Shown piece after piece: positions 24,734-33,017 of a stretch of 64,000 nucleotides of DNA. How positions within the stretch are numbered: position 1 is the stretch's first letter; every line of letters begins with the position of its first letter. The notes under the pieces are model-generated. The model did no database searches and was not told the DNA's origin. It saw nothing but the letters and a program-made list of their open reading frames with translations. The position numbers were made by a program, and so were the translations under genes. This DNA comes from Sphingobium sp. CR2-8 (lineage in GTDB: Bacteria; Pseudomonadota; Alphaproteobacteria; Sphingomonadales; Sphingomonadaceae). The stretch covers positions 1,986,501 to 2,050,500 of the forward strand of contig NZ_JAYKZY010000002.1 of NCBI RefSeq assembly GCF_035818615.1, given 5' to 3'.

Positions 24734-26101
24734 TCAAACGGCGCGCGAAAGGCTCGAACGACCCATGATGATCGCACCGCTGAAATTGAGAAGAGCGGGC
24801 AGCAGGCCGAAGGCGATCATGACGCCCGTCAACGCGCTGGTCGATTGCGGCAGTCCGGCAACCGCGCGCGCCGCGTCGAAGCCGAAGCCCGACAGGATAA
24901 GCCCGGTCAACAGGGTGCCGCCCAGCGCGAACGCGATCTTGTCGGCCGCGATCCACACGGCGGAATAGAGACCGGCATGGCGCTCATCTTCCGCCGAAAT
25001 ATCCGCGACAAGCGAAAAGCCGAGCATCGCCCAGCCCGAATTGCCGATGGCGGACGCGAAGGAGAAGAACAGCGCCGCCGCCGCGCCCCAATGCGCGCCC
25101 AACGCCCATAGCCCGTAGAAAGCGCCATGGATGATCGCACCAGCGGCATAGCAGCGCGGCTTGCCGAAACGCGCCGCGGCTGCGACCCAGATCGGCTGGG
25201 CGACCACGATCCCGGCGCAAGCGGTCAGGACCAAGCCGCCGATCAGCGTCAGCGCATCCGTTCGCGCCATATTGTAGGACAGGAAATAGAGCATCGAGGC
25301 ATAGGACATGCCCTGCCCGATCAGTTGCAGCAGATTAGCCGAGAGCAGTACGGAGAAGCGCCGGTGCGACAGCACCGTCATCGCTTCCCGCACGGTCAAC
25401 CGAATGCGCGGCGCGGAAGGCGGGGCATTGCGTTGTATTCGAGCAGCGCGGCTAGCGCCGAAAAAGGCGCAAAGCAAGGCGACCGGACAGATCACGGCCA
25501 GCACCAGCGCCATGGATTCATAGGCCGCCTGCCCGCCGCCCCAATGCTGGACCAGCGCGGGCGCCAATCCGCCCGACACCATGACGCCAACGGCAGTGAA
25601 GACCAACCGCCACGCCATCAGGACGTTGCGTTCCCGTGGCGATGCGGTGAGTTCGCCCGCCAGCGCCAGATAGGGCACTGAAAAACTGGCGAAGACGATC
25701 ATGTAGAGGCTGAACGTGGCAGCGACATAGGCGATGCGCAGGCTGGTGGAGCCTTCGGGCACATGGAACAGCAGCAGCATGGCGACCGGGGCGCCCAGCG
25801 CGCCCGCCAGCAGCCACCAGCGTCGGTGGATGCGTCTTTGCCAGCGATCGGACAGGACACCCACGGCGATGTCGCTGCCGATGCCCCAGATCATCTTGGG
25901 CACGAAGATCGCCGCTCCGGCAACGGCGGGCTGGATACCCAGCACCGTCGTCATGAAAAATAACAGCAGGAGCGAAGGCAGATCGCGGAACACCTGCCCC
26001 GCAACCTGTCCTGCGCCATAGGCCAGCTGGCCGCCAAGGCCGAGCGCGTTTTCGCTTTTCCCGGCAGGTGTGATCCCCTCAATGGCGGCCGCGCCGGTCA
26101 T
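24734..26101 (-). CDS. GPH-family (glycoside-pentoside-hexuronide) MFS symporter
   Basis: The 455-residue transporter has about twelve membrane segments. Start ATG 26101 overlaps the stop of the DUF1838 gene by 4 bases; the frame is open further upstream but that sequence is Arg-rich shadow. GPH features include the N-terminal LAYGAGQVAGQVFRDLPSLLLLFFMT, KMIWGIGSDIAVGVLSDRWQRRIHRRWWLL, and the mid-loop FSVPYLALAGELTASPRERNVLMAWR. Such symporters carry glycosides or sugars with H+ or Na+. The operon order DUF1838 - GPH - GH3 suggests uptake of the sugar or glycoside handled by the glucosidase. Confidence 0.83.
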   Translation of the reverse strand: MTGAAAIEGITPAGKSENALGLGGQLAYGAGQVAGQVFRDLPSLLLLFFMTTVLGIQPAVAGAAIFVPKMIWGIGSDIAVGVLSDRWQRRIHRRWWLLAGALGAPVAMLLLFHVPEGSTSLRIAYVAATFSLYMIVFASFSVPYLALAGELTASPRERNVLMAWRLVFTAVGVMVSGGLAPALVQHWGGGQAAYESMALVLAVICPVALLCAFFGASRAARIQRNAPPSAPRIRLTVREAMTVLSHRRFSVLLSANLLQLIGQGMSYASMLYFLSYNMARTDALTLIGGLVLTACAGIVVAQPIWVAAAARFGKPRCYAAGAIIHGAFYGLWALGAHWGAAAALFFSFASAIGNSGWAMLGFSLVADISAEDERHAGLYSAVWIAADKIAFALGGTLLTGLILSGFGFDAARAVAGLPQSTSALTGVMIAFGLLPALLNFSGAIIMGRSSLSRAV

Positions 26102-27114
26102 CGTGCGCCCGGACCGGCTGTAGGTGCGGCGGGTGGCTGCGGCGGCGACCAGCCGGCGGGCACGGGCGCGGGCTTTTGTTCGCGCGCGTAGTTTTCGAGG
26201 CTGGACAGGGACGGGCCGTAATCGGTCGTGGGCGCGGACAGCCATTTGGGGTCCATTGCCCGCGCTGTGGCCACCAGATCGGCGGGCAGCGATTCGATGG
26301 ACGGCATGGTGCCGAAGCTGGTCAGGTAGCTGATATGGCCCGGCGCCTGGCCCATCAGCATCCATGGCAGCCAGGGGGTAATGCGTTGCCATGCGCCGAC
26401 ATGCGGCAGATGCGTCAAACGGGGGTTGAGCACGTCGGCGCGCTTGACCGAATAGATGAACTGTTCCGACACGCGGTTCATGACGCCCGAGCTTTCGCGC
26501 GGCCATTTGTCCGGCTGGAGCGCGTTGGGATACATCATGTCGATGCCGGTCTGGCACACCAGCGTATCGTCCGGTCCGGTGCTCCAGTCGAGCAGGAACG
26601 GCTTGCGGACAGGCGCGCCCTTCTGCAACCCGCCATAAGATGGCGGTTCTGGCACGAATTCGCTGATGGTGAAGTTGAACGGATCGTTGGCGATCGGAAC
26701 GACCCGAACGTCTTCATTGGTGTAGGGATTGCGCCAGGTCTTCAGAATTTCGCCGCTTTCCAGATCGCGATAGAAGACGATCTCGCGCAGCATCCGTCGC
26801 CATCCGCCGTCTTCCAGCTTCTTGACGCGCACGACGCTGAACCCTTCGACGCCGAACAGCGGCCGGACCTTTTCATTGTCGCGCACGCCCCATGCCTTGC
26901 CCTTGAGCCAGCCGATCTTCTCCTTCGACGGATCGAGATCGCCGTCCAGGCGGGCATAGGTGTCGCGATTCCAGATGGGATCCTTGAAATCGATTTTCGT
27001 CACGAACGAAGGCACTGAGTTTGCCGCGGCAGCGACGCGCGGTGCGGCGATTGCACCGGCAGCGACAGCCGCCAGACCTAAGCCTTGGCGGCGCGTGATT
27101 CCATCCATTGTCAT
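26098..27114 (-). CDS. DUF1838 family protein, Tat-exported
   Basis: This 338-residue protein starts MTMDGITRRQGLGLAAVAAGA, a twin-arginine signal with cleavage near AAA (about 30). The mature part, rich in Trp and Tyr (WRNPYTNEDVRVVPI, WPRESSGVMNRVSEQFIYSV, WQRITPWLPWMLMGQAPGHISYLTS), matches DUF1838 as I remember it; the biochemical role of the family is not established. It is first in a leftward operon with the GPH symporter and GH3 enzyme. The C-terminus ends in a Pro-rich tail. Confidence 0.75.
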   Translation of the reverse strand: MTMDGITRRQGLGLAAVAAGAIAAPRVAAAANSVPSFVTKIDFKDPIWNRDTYARLDGDLDPSKEKIGWLKGKAWGVRDNEKVRPLFGVEGFSVVRVKKLEDGGWRRMLREIVFYRDLESGEILKTWRNPYTNEDVRVVPIANDPFNFTISEFVPEPPSYGGLQKGAPVRKPFLLDWSTGPDDTLVCQTGIDMMYPNALQPDKWPRESSGVMNRVSEQFIYSVKRADVLNPRLTHLPHVGAWQRITPWLPWMLMGQAPGHISYLTSFGTMPSIESLPADLVATARAMDPKWLSAPTTDYGPSLSSLENYAREQKPAPVPAGWSPPQPPAAPTAGPGAR

Positions 27115-27162
27115 GGTCTATATTCCCCTACTCACATGAAACGATCCGGGCAGAAAAGCCCG

Positions 27163-28056
27163 CTATTTGCGACTGATTTCAATGCCATCGCGCCGCCCGA
27201 TCCGCGCATCCAGCTTGCGTCGGGCGGGCTGCAACCGGTTGCCGAACGCCTGCATGAACAAAGCGGACAGTTGGGCGGCATCCGCTATTTCACGAAATTT
27301 GGGCGGGCCGGGACGATCGGGTTCGCAGATCGCACCGCCGAAATAATGGTCGACCCCGTCTAGAACCATCGCATAGCGATTCCCGCCCGGCGCCGCTGCA
27401 TCATAAGCCGCCAGATGTCCGCGCCATCCCTCGCCGGTCTGATCCATACCCGGCAGGAAGTCGGCGGTCCCGCTCTGGACTAGCGCGGGCACCGCCAAGG
27501 CCCCATAGCCTGCCGCCGTGATCAGAACCGGAATGGGCGCGGGCGGCGAGAAGGCGACGACCGCCATGACCGAAGGATCACGCAAGGGCGCTTTTACGCC
27601 ATCCGGCACCACCGCTTCCGCGCCGCCCAAGGTAAGAGCGGTCAGCCCGCCATAGCTGTGGCCCGCCGCGATATAGGGTCCACCGATATGACGCGACACC
27701 GCGCGCATATCCTCGATCCGCGCTTTCCAACTCGCCAGTCCCTTGAATTCGGCGGTGCGGGGATGGTTGGTTAAATCCACATGAAGCGGCGCGAACACTG
27801 CATAGCCTGCCTCGACCCACGGGCCGATCAACCGATCATATTTCCAAGGCGCGGATGCAGCGCCATGGGAAAAGGCGATCGTGCCGATCGGCCGACCGCG
27901 CGGCGTCCAGTGCCAAAGCGGGATCGCCCTGCCATCCGGGCCATCCAGCGTCAACTGTCTGGCCGTAGCGGTCGACGCCGCAATCGCGGGATGCGCATAA
28001 GCGAGACTGGCGATGGTTGCCGCCAAAATCTCGCGCCGGGAACGGTCGAAGCTCAT
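27163..28056 (-). CDS. alpha/beta-hydrolase (dienelactone-hydrolase-like), Tat-exported
   Basis: The hydrolase of 297 residues starts at ATG 28056. The N-terminus SFDRSRREILAATIASLAYAHPAIA is a Tat-type signal. The catalytic set is complete: nucleophile Ser in AAGHSYGGLTAL, acid in QSGTADFLPG, and His in DGVDHYFGGAI. The motif order resembles chlorophyllase/PAF-acetylhydrolase-like and dienelactone-hydrolase-like enzymes. It lies 48 bp upstream of the DUF1838 operon in the same direction and may be co-transcribed. It probably acts on an ester or lactone outside the cytoplasm. Confidence 0.75.
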   Translation of the reverse strand: MSFDRSRREILAATIASLAYAHPAIAASTATARQLTLDGPDGRAIPLWHWTPRGRPIGTIAFSHGAASAPWKYDRLIGPWVEAGYAVFAPLHVDLTNHPRTAEFKGLASWKARIEDMRAVSRHIGGPYIAAGHSYGGLTALTLGGAEAVVPDGVKAPLRDPSVMAVVAFSPPAPIPVLITAAGYGALAVPALVQSGTADFLPGMDQTGEGWRGHLAAYDAAAPGGNRYAMVLDGVDHYFGGAICEPDRPGPPKFREIADAAQLSALFMQAFGNRLQPARRKLDARIGRRDGIEISRK

Positions 28057-28141
28057 GATCGGCAACCTATCCGGGCGACGCACCGGCCATAGTGGCAAGC
28101 GGCGCTTGTCCGGCAGGCGACCACTGCTTGCGGCCGCGCCC

Positions 28142-28930
28142 TTAAGCCAGCCCTGTCGGTTCGCTCAGGTCGCGGCTGATGGCCGCCGCGTAGGATGTCA
28201 GCACCGGCAGATACTTCTCCAGCGCGGCATCGATTTTCATGGCGGTCACGAAAAACACCATCGTCATCGCCGCTTCGAACACGCCGTCGCAGAAAATCGG
28301 CACGGCGATGGAACTGGTCTTGCCAGGCGTGCGGTTGAAATGATTGCGACCCTGGACGGCAAAGCCATTCTGCCGGATTTTCGCCACGTCCAGACTAGCC
28401 TCTGCCGTGCTCAGATAATCAAGGTCGATATCCTGCGACACGCGCATCCAGTTGAGGATCATTTCGCGGTCCTCATCCGGTGCGAAGGCGAGCGACAATT
28501 TGCCAGACGCACTGTCCAGGATCGGCAAGGTGAAGCCGGGATAGTAATTTTCGAACGTGAGCGACGTGTTCGCGTGGGTGCTGTCGCGCAGCATCATGCG
28601 GCGGCCCACGCGAATGGCGATCGAAATCGGCCAGCCCACCTCCTGCGTCAGCGCCAAGATATGCGGGCGGGCGATGTTGACGAGATGGTCGCCATGCTGG
28701 AAACCCTGCGCCAATGTCTGGACCATGGCGGTGGCGCGATAGCGTTTACGCGATGGCTCCTGTTCGATCAGACCTTCATATAATAAGGTCTGCACGATCC
28801 GGCATGCGGTGGGATAAGGCACTTTGGATGCGCGAGAAATTTCCATCATGGAAAGCGAGCCATGCTGATTGATGGCCCGCAACGCTGAAATGGACCGGCT
28901 GATAGACCGGATAGGGACACCCTTTTCCAT
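28142..28930 (-). CDS. IclR-family transcriptional regulator
   Basis: The regulator is 262 residues from ATG 28930, which has GGGAG eight bases upstream; the open frame to 29005 has no comparable signal. The N-terminal winged helix (about 5-65) reads ISRSISALRAINQHGSLSMMEISRASKVPYPTACRIVQTLLYEGLIEQ. The C-terminal effector domain runs from about 80 to 255 (VGWPISIAIRVGRRMML...GKLSLAFAPDEDREMIL...GFAVQGRNHFNRTPGKTSSIAVPIF). A perfect TATCCG-N5-CGGATA lies 80 bp upstream in the gap shared with an aldehyde dehydrogenase gene, which suggests autoregulation. The same site recurs across the catabolic region, making this the best candidate regulator of it. Confidence 0.88.
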   Translation of the reverse strand: MEKGVPIRSISRSISALRAINQHGSLSMMEISRASKVPYPTACRIVQTLLYEGLIEQEPSRKRYRATAMVQTLAQGFQHGDHLVNIARPHILALTQEVGWPISIAIRVGRRMMLRDSTHANTSLTFENYYPGFTLPILDSASGKLSLAFAPDEDREMILNWMRVSQDIDLDYLSTAEASLDVAKIRQNGFAVQGRNHFNRTPGKTSSIAVPIFCDGVFEAAMTMVFFVTAMKIDAALEKYLPVLTSYAAAISRDLSEPTGLA

Positions 28931-29009
28931 ATATGCGACTCCCGTATGACATTTCCGTTGCAGATAAGGGATCATGAAATTCTCATAGATCGGATAGTGC
29001 GGCAACGTT

Positions 29010-29026
29010 TATCCGCCTGTCGGATA
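29010..29026. promoter_or_regulatory. candidate IclR operator (perfect TATCCG-N5-CGGATA)
   Basis: TATCCG CCTGT CGGATA has perfect six-base arms. It is between iclR (start 28930, -) and the aldehyde dehydrogenase gene (start 29173, +). A further CGGATA half-site is at 28991-28996. Placement next to an IclR gene is the main reason for linking this motif to that family. Confidence 0.7.
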
Positions 29027-29172
29027 GATTGTCTCTTTGTCGCCGCCTTATGGAACCAACAGCGTTGTTCGCCTGCCGAAGCTCTGCAACGCATGGCGTG
29101 AGGGTGGCGGGCTGTCCGTCTAGCTGTTGCAGTCTCCACCGCGATCTCCGCCCCATCTGCAAGGACATGATC

Positions 29173-30681
29173 ATGCTGCACATTTCCCGCCCGGCCCTAC
29201 GCCCCGATACAGAGGCCTTCCTTGCGCGACGCGGTGCGGGCAGCGGCTTGCTGATCGACGGCAGCTGGCGGGACGCCCAAGGGAGCGGCACGCTCGCTAC
29301 GCTGGACCCCGCAACCGGCAAGGAACTGGCGCGAATCAGCGATGCGTCGACCGCCGACGTCGATGAAGCCGTGTCGGCCGCGCGCAAGGCGCTGCCGGGG
29401 TGGCGGGCCACCACGCCCGTCGCGCGCGCACGCATCCTCTGGGCCATCGCCGACCTGATCGAAGCGCATATCGACGAACTGGCGGAACTGGAGACGCTGG
29501 ATCAGGGCAAACCCCTGTTCGTAGGCCGTTGGGCGGAGATCCCCGGCGCCGTGAACCAGTTTCGCTTCTTTGCAGGACAGGCGATGGCGATCGAGGGGCA
29601 GACGCTCAACAGTTCGATCGACTATCAGCCGCAGGGCAAGCAGGTGTCGACCTGGACCGTGCGCGAGTTGGTGGGCGTGGTCGCCGCCATCGTGCCATGG
29701 AACTCCCCGCTGGTGCTGACCGCGATGAAACTGGCCCCGGCGCTGGCCGCAGGCTGTACCCTTGTGCTCAAGCCTGCGGAAGACACGTCGCTGACCGCGC
29801 TGCGGCTGGGCGAACTGATGATGGAGGCGGGCCTGCCTGCGGGCGTGCTCAACATCGTCACCGGCCTTGGCGCCACCACCGGCGCGGCGCTGTCCACCTA
29901 CAGGGGCGTCGACAAAATCGCCTTCACGGGTTCCACCGCCACGGGCCGCGCGATCCTCGACGCGGCCAAGATCGATTTCAAGCGCGTGACGCTGGAACTG
30001 GGCGGCAAATCCCCCACCATCGTCATGCCCGACGCCGACCTCAGCCTCGCCATTCCCGGGGTCGCCAACGCGATCTTCTTCAATGGCGGCCAGGTGTGCA
30101 TCGCCGGATCGCGCCTTTACGTGCATAGCAGCATCCGGGATCAGGTGATCGAGGGTGTCGCCGCCTATGCAAAAGGCCTGGCGTTGGGCCATGGCCTGGA
30201 TGCGGCGACGCAGATGGGGCCGCTGGTGTCGGCCCGCCATGCCGAACGGGTGGCGGGCTTCATCGACGGCGCCCGCGCGGACGGGGCGAGCATCGTGACG
30301 GGCGGCGAGCGCTTGGGCGACGCAGGTACATTCATCACCCCCACCCTCGTTACCGATGTCCGCCCCGACATGGCGATCGTGCAGGAAGAAGTGTTCGGCC
30401 CCGTGCTGGTCGCCCAAAGCTTCGACGACACGGACGAAGTGATCGCGGCGGCCAACGACAGCCAATATGGCCTGGCCGCCAGCGTGTGGACCGAATTGCT
30501 CTCGACGGCACACCGTATGAGCAGCGCGATCCATGCCGGGACCGTCTGGATCAACTGCCACGCCATGTATGACGCCACCTTGCCGATCGGCGGCATCAAG
30601 CAATCCGGTTGGGGACGCGACAGCGGACGGCAAGCGCTCGACAGCTATCTGGAGTGGAAGACCGTCTGCGCCGTCATCTGA
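29173..30681 (+). CDS. aldehyde dehydrogenase (NAD(P)+)
   Basis: The dehydrogenase of 502 residues starts at ATG 29173, seven bases after AAGGA; ATG 29167 is too close to that motif. Family landmarks are VVAAIVPWNSPL, FTGSTATGRAI, general-base Glu275 (TLELGGKSP) and catalytic Cys309 (FFNGGQVCIAGSR). It oxidises an aldehyde to the acid. It is divergent from iclR over a perfect operator copy, so it is likely an IclR target. A paralogue lies at 35604, and the two may act on successive or alternative aldehydes. Confidence 0.9.
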   Translation: MLHISRPALRPDTEAFLARRGAGSGLLIDGSWRDAQGSGTLATLDPATGKELARISDASTADVDEAVSAARKALPGWRATTPVARARILWAIADLIEAHIDELAELETLDQGKPLFVGRWAEIPGAVNQFRFFAGQAMAIEGQTLNSSIDYQPQGKQVSTWTVRELVGVVAAIVPWNSPLVLTAMKLAPALAAGCTLVLKPAEDTSLTALRLGELMMEAGLPAGVLNIVTGLGATTGAALSTYRGVDKIAFTGSTATGRAILDAAKIDFKRVTLELGGKSPTIVMPDADLSLAIPGVANAIFFNGGQVCIAGSRLYVHSSIRDQVIEGVAAYAKGLALGHGLDAATQMGPLVSARHAERVAGFIDGARADGASIVTGGERLGDAGTFITPTLVTDVRPDMAIVQEEVFGPVLVAQSFDDTDEVIAAANDSQYGLAASVWTELLSTAHRMSSAIHAGTVWINCHAMYDATLPIGGIKQSGWGRDSGRQALDSYLEWKTVCAVI

Positions 30682-30706
30682 ACCCCGGCGACTAGAGTCC
30701 CATCTT

Positions 30707-30739
30707 CGGCCCGCGCACCTCCTACAGGGGCGCGGGCCG
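30707..30739 (+). terminator. GC hairpin after the aldehyde dehydrogenase gene
   Basis: A perfect 10-bp stem, CGGCCCGCGC / GCGCGGGCCG, with a 13-base loop lies 26 bp after the stop, followed by TTGCGTTCTTG. It is probably a terminator. The rest of the 267-bp gap before hyuA shows only a lone TATCCG half-site at 30919-30924. Confidence 0.6.
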
Positions 30740-30948
30740 TTGCGTTCTTGCGTCAAATCGCCCCGCCTGCTCGCATGGCGGTCAAATATCGCCGGACACT
30801 GGCTCCGCCCCTGACAATGCAGTCGGTTGTGCTCAGGCGATGGTCCCACGGGACCGCGACGATTTCGGTAATCCGGCCTCACGGTATAGCGCTGCATCCT
30901 TGTCATGGATGACGCCCCTATCCGGTGGCCGCTTGATATGGGGTGCTT

Positions 30949-33006
30949 ATGGCCTATCGGTTGGGCGTTGACGTGGGCGGGACATTCACGGACCTGCTGC
31001 TGTTCGAAGAGGAAAGCGGCGCGTTCTGGCGGCACAAGACGCCATCGACCCCGCATGACAGTTCCGAAGGCATCCTCAATGGCGTCACCGCCATTTGCGG
31101 AAAGGCGGACATCACGCCAGCCGACATCGAGATCTTCCTGCACGGCACCACCGTCGCGACGAACGCCATCCTGGAAGGCAAAGGCGCGCGCGTCGGCCTG
31201 ATCGTGACGGAAGGCTATCGCCAGATCATGCAGATCGCACGCAGCTTCGTCCCCGGCGGCCTGGCGGGCTGGATCGTATGGCCCAAGCCCGTCCCTCTCG
31301 CCGCGCTGGAGGACACGTTCGAGATCAAGGGGCGCATGGACGCGAAGGGCAACGAACTGCGCCCGATCGACGATGCCGACATTCGCGCCGTGTTGGAAGC
31401 GCTGAAGGCGCGCGGCGTCGAAGCGCTGACCGTCAGCCTGGTCAACGGCTATATCAACGGCGCGCATGAAAAGCGGGTGGGCGAACTGGCGGCCGAAATC
31501 CTGCCCGATATTCCGATCTCGCTCAGCCATATCGTCCTGCCGGAAATGCAGGAATATGAGCGGACCCTGACCACGGTCGCCAACGCATCGGTGCGTCCGG
31601 TCGTCAGCCGCTATGTCCGCAACCTGCGCGACCGCCTGCGTGACTCCGGCATGGCGGGTCAGTTGTCGCTGCTGCGGTCCGACGGCGGCCTCATGTCGTC
31701 GGAAAGCTCGGAAGAACAACCGGTTGCGCTGCTCATGTCCGGCCCGGCAGGCGGCGTCACCGGCGCGCTTTGGGTCGGCAAGAATGCGGGCATCCGCAAT
31801 ATTCTGACCCTAGACGTCGGCGGCACATCGACCGACGTGGCGCTGATCGAAAATCTGGAAGCGCGCCGCGTTCGCACGACGGAGGTGGGCCATCTGTCGG
31901 TCCGCGCCTCCGCCCTGGACGTCAAGACCGTGGGCGCGGGCGGCGGGTCGATCGCCTATGTGCCCGAACTGACCAAGGCGCTGCGTGTCGGTCCGCAATC
32001 GGCGGGCGCGGTGCCCGGTCCCGTCGCCTATGGCAAGGGCGGCACGCTGCCCACCGTGACCGACGCCAACGTCGTGCTGGGCTATCTGCCCGAAGCGCTG
32101 CTGGGTGGCACGTTCAAGCTGGACAAGGCCGGTTCGGAAAAGGCGGTACAGACCATCGCCGACGCGCTGGGCATCGGCCTTTACGAAGCCGCGCGCGGCA
32201 TCATCGACATCGTGAACGAGAATATGTTCGGCGCGCTGCGCATGATCTCGGTGCAGCAAGGCTATGACCCCCGCGATTTCGCGCTCATGGGCTTTGGTGG
32301 GGCCGGTCCGATCCACGTTAACGCGGTCGCCCGCCTGATGGGCAGCTGGCCCGCCGTATCGCCGGTATCACCCGGCGTGCTGTGTGCGCTGGGCGACGCC
32401 ACGACCCAGATGCGCGCGGAAACCGCCCGCTCCTTCTCCCGCCGGTTCAGCGAGACGCAGGAATCCGAAGTCCGCACCATCCTGGACGAGATGGCAGCGC
32501 AGACCCGCGAAGCCCTGATCGCGGACGGCGTGCCGGAATCGGAAATCAGCAGCCTGTTCGAAATCGACGTGCGTTATGAAGGCCAGGCCTTCGAAGTGCC
32601 ACTGTCGATCGATCCGGAAACGCTGGCGAAGGACGGCTTGGCTGGCATCACCGCACGGTTCGACGCGGAGCATAAGCGGCTGTTCACCTTCAACATGGAC
32701 TCCGCGCACGAACTGGTGAACCTGCGCGCCGTGGCGTTGGGTCAGGCGCTCGACCTGCCGGCCGCCGAACTGCCGGTCGGCAATGGCGACCCGATCGACG
32801 CTAAGATTCGCGATCACCAGCTCTGGATCGACGGGGAAATCCGGCCTGCCGTTATCTACGATCGCGCCAAGCTGCGCCAGGGCGACATCATCCCCGGCCC
32901 GGCCATCGTCACCGAGATGGACTCCACCACGCTGATCGAGGCGGATTGCACCGCCACCGTCGACCGCGTCGGCAACATCCTCATCAACCCGACCACCCAG
33001 GCCTGA
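30949..33006 (+). CDS. hyuA: hydantoinase/oxoprolinase subunit A (HyuA-like)
   Basis: The 685-residue subunit starts at ATG 30949, with GGGG five bases upstream; an in-frame GTG at 30943 overlaps that motif. The hydantoinase A signatures are an N-terminal ASKHA-type phosphate loop (RLGVDVGGTFTDLLLF), LHGTTVATNAILEGKG, MSGPAGGVTGALWVGK and LDVGGTSTDVALI. Relatives use ATP to open hydantoin, N-methylhydantoin, 5-oxoproline or related cyclic amides, or carboxylate ketones. HyuB follows 11 bp later, then an N-carbamoyl-amidase-like gene, which favours a hydantoin-type substrate here. The product must be named loosely, because family members differ widely. Confidence 0.85.
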   Translation: MAYRLGVDVGGTFTDLLLFEEESGAFWRHKTPSTPHDSSEGILNGVTAICGKADITPADIEIFLHGTTVATNAILEGKGARVGLIVTEGYRQIMQIARSFVPGGLAGWIVWPKPVPLAALEDTFEIKGRMDAKGNELRPIDDADIRAVLEALKARGVEALTVSLVNGYINGAHEKRVGELAAEILPDIPISLSHIVLPEMQEYERTLTTVANASVRPVVSRYVRNLRDRLRDSGMAGQLSLLRSDGGLMSSESSEEQPVALLMSGPAGGVTGALWVGKNAGIRNILTLDVGGTSTDVALIENLEARRVRTTEVGHLSVRASALDVKTVGAGGGSIAYVPELTKALRVGPQSAGAVPGPVAYGKGGTLPTVTDANVVLGYLPEALLGGTFKLDKAGSEKAVQTIADALGIGLYEAARGIIDIVNENMFGALRMISVQQGYDPRDFALMGFGGAGPIHVNAVARLMGSWPAVSPVSPGVLCALGDATTQMRAETARSFSRRFSETQESEVRTILDEMAAQTREALIADGVPESEISSLFEIDVRYEGQAFEVPLSIDPETLAKDGLAGITARFDAEHKRLFTFNMDSAHELVNLRAVALGQALDLPAAELPVGNGDPIDAKIRDHQLWIDGEIRPAVIYDRAKLRQGDIIPGPAIVTEMDSTTLIEADCTATVDRVGNILINPTTQA

Positions 33007-33017
33007 AGGATTTAGCG

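Noticed and set aside
9806..30924. Lone TATCCG half-sites at 9806, 28068 and 30919
   Set aside because: Each has a right arm matching only 2-3 of 6 positions, within expectation for a hexamer in this sequence. They are not counted as operators.
29197..31719. 840-codon reverse frame opposite the aldehyde dehydrogenase and hyuA
   Set aside because: It is a shadow frame. It crosses two convincing plus-strand genes, a terminator hairpin and an intergenic region.
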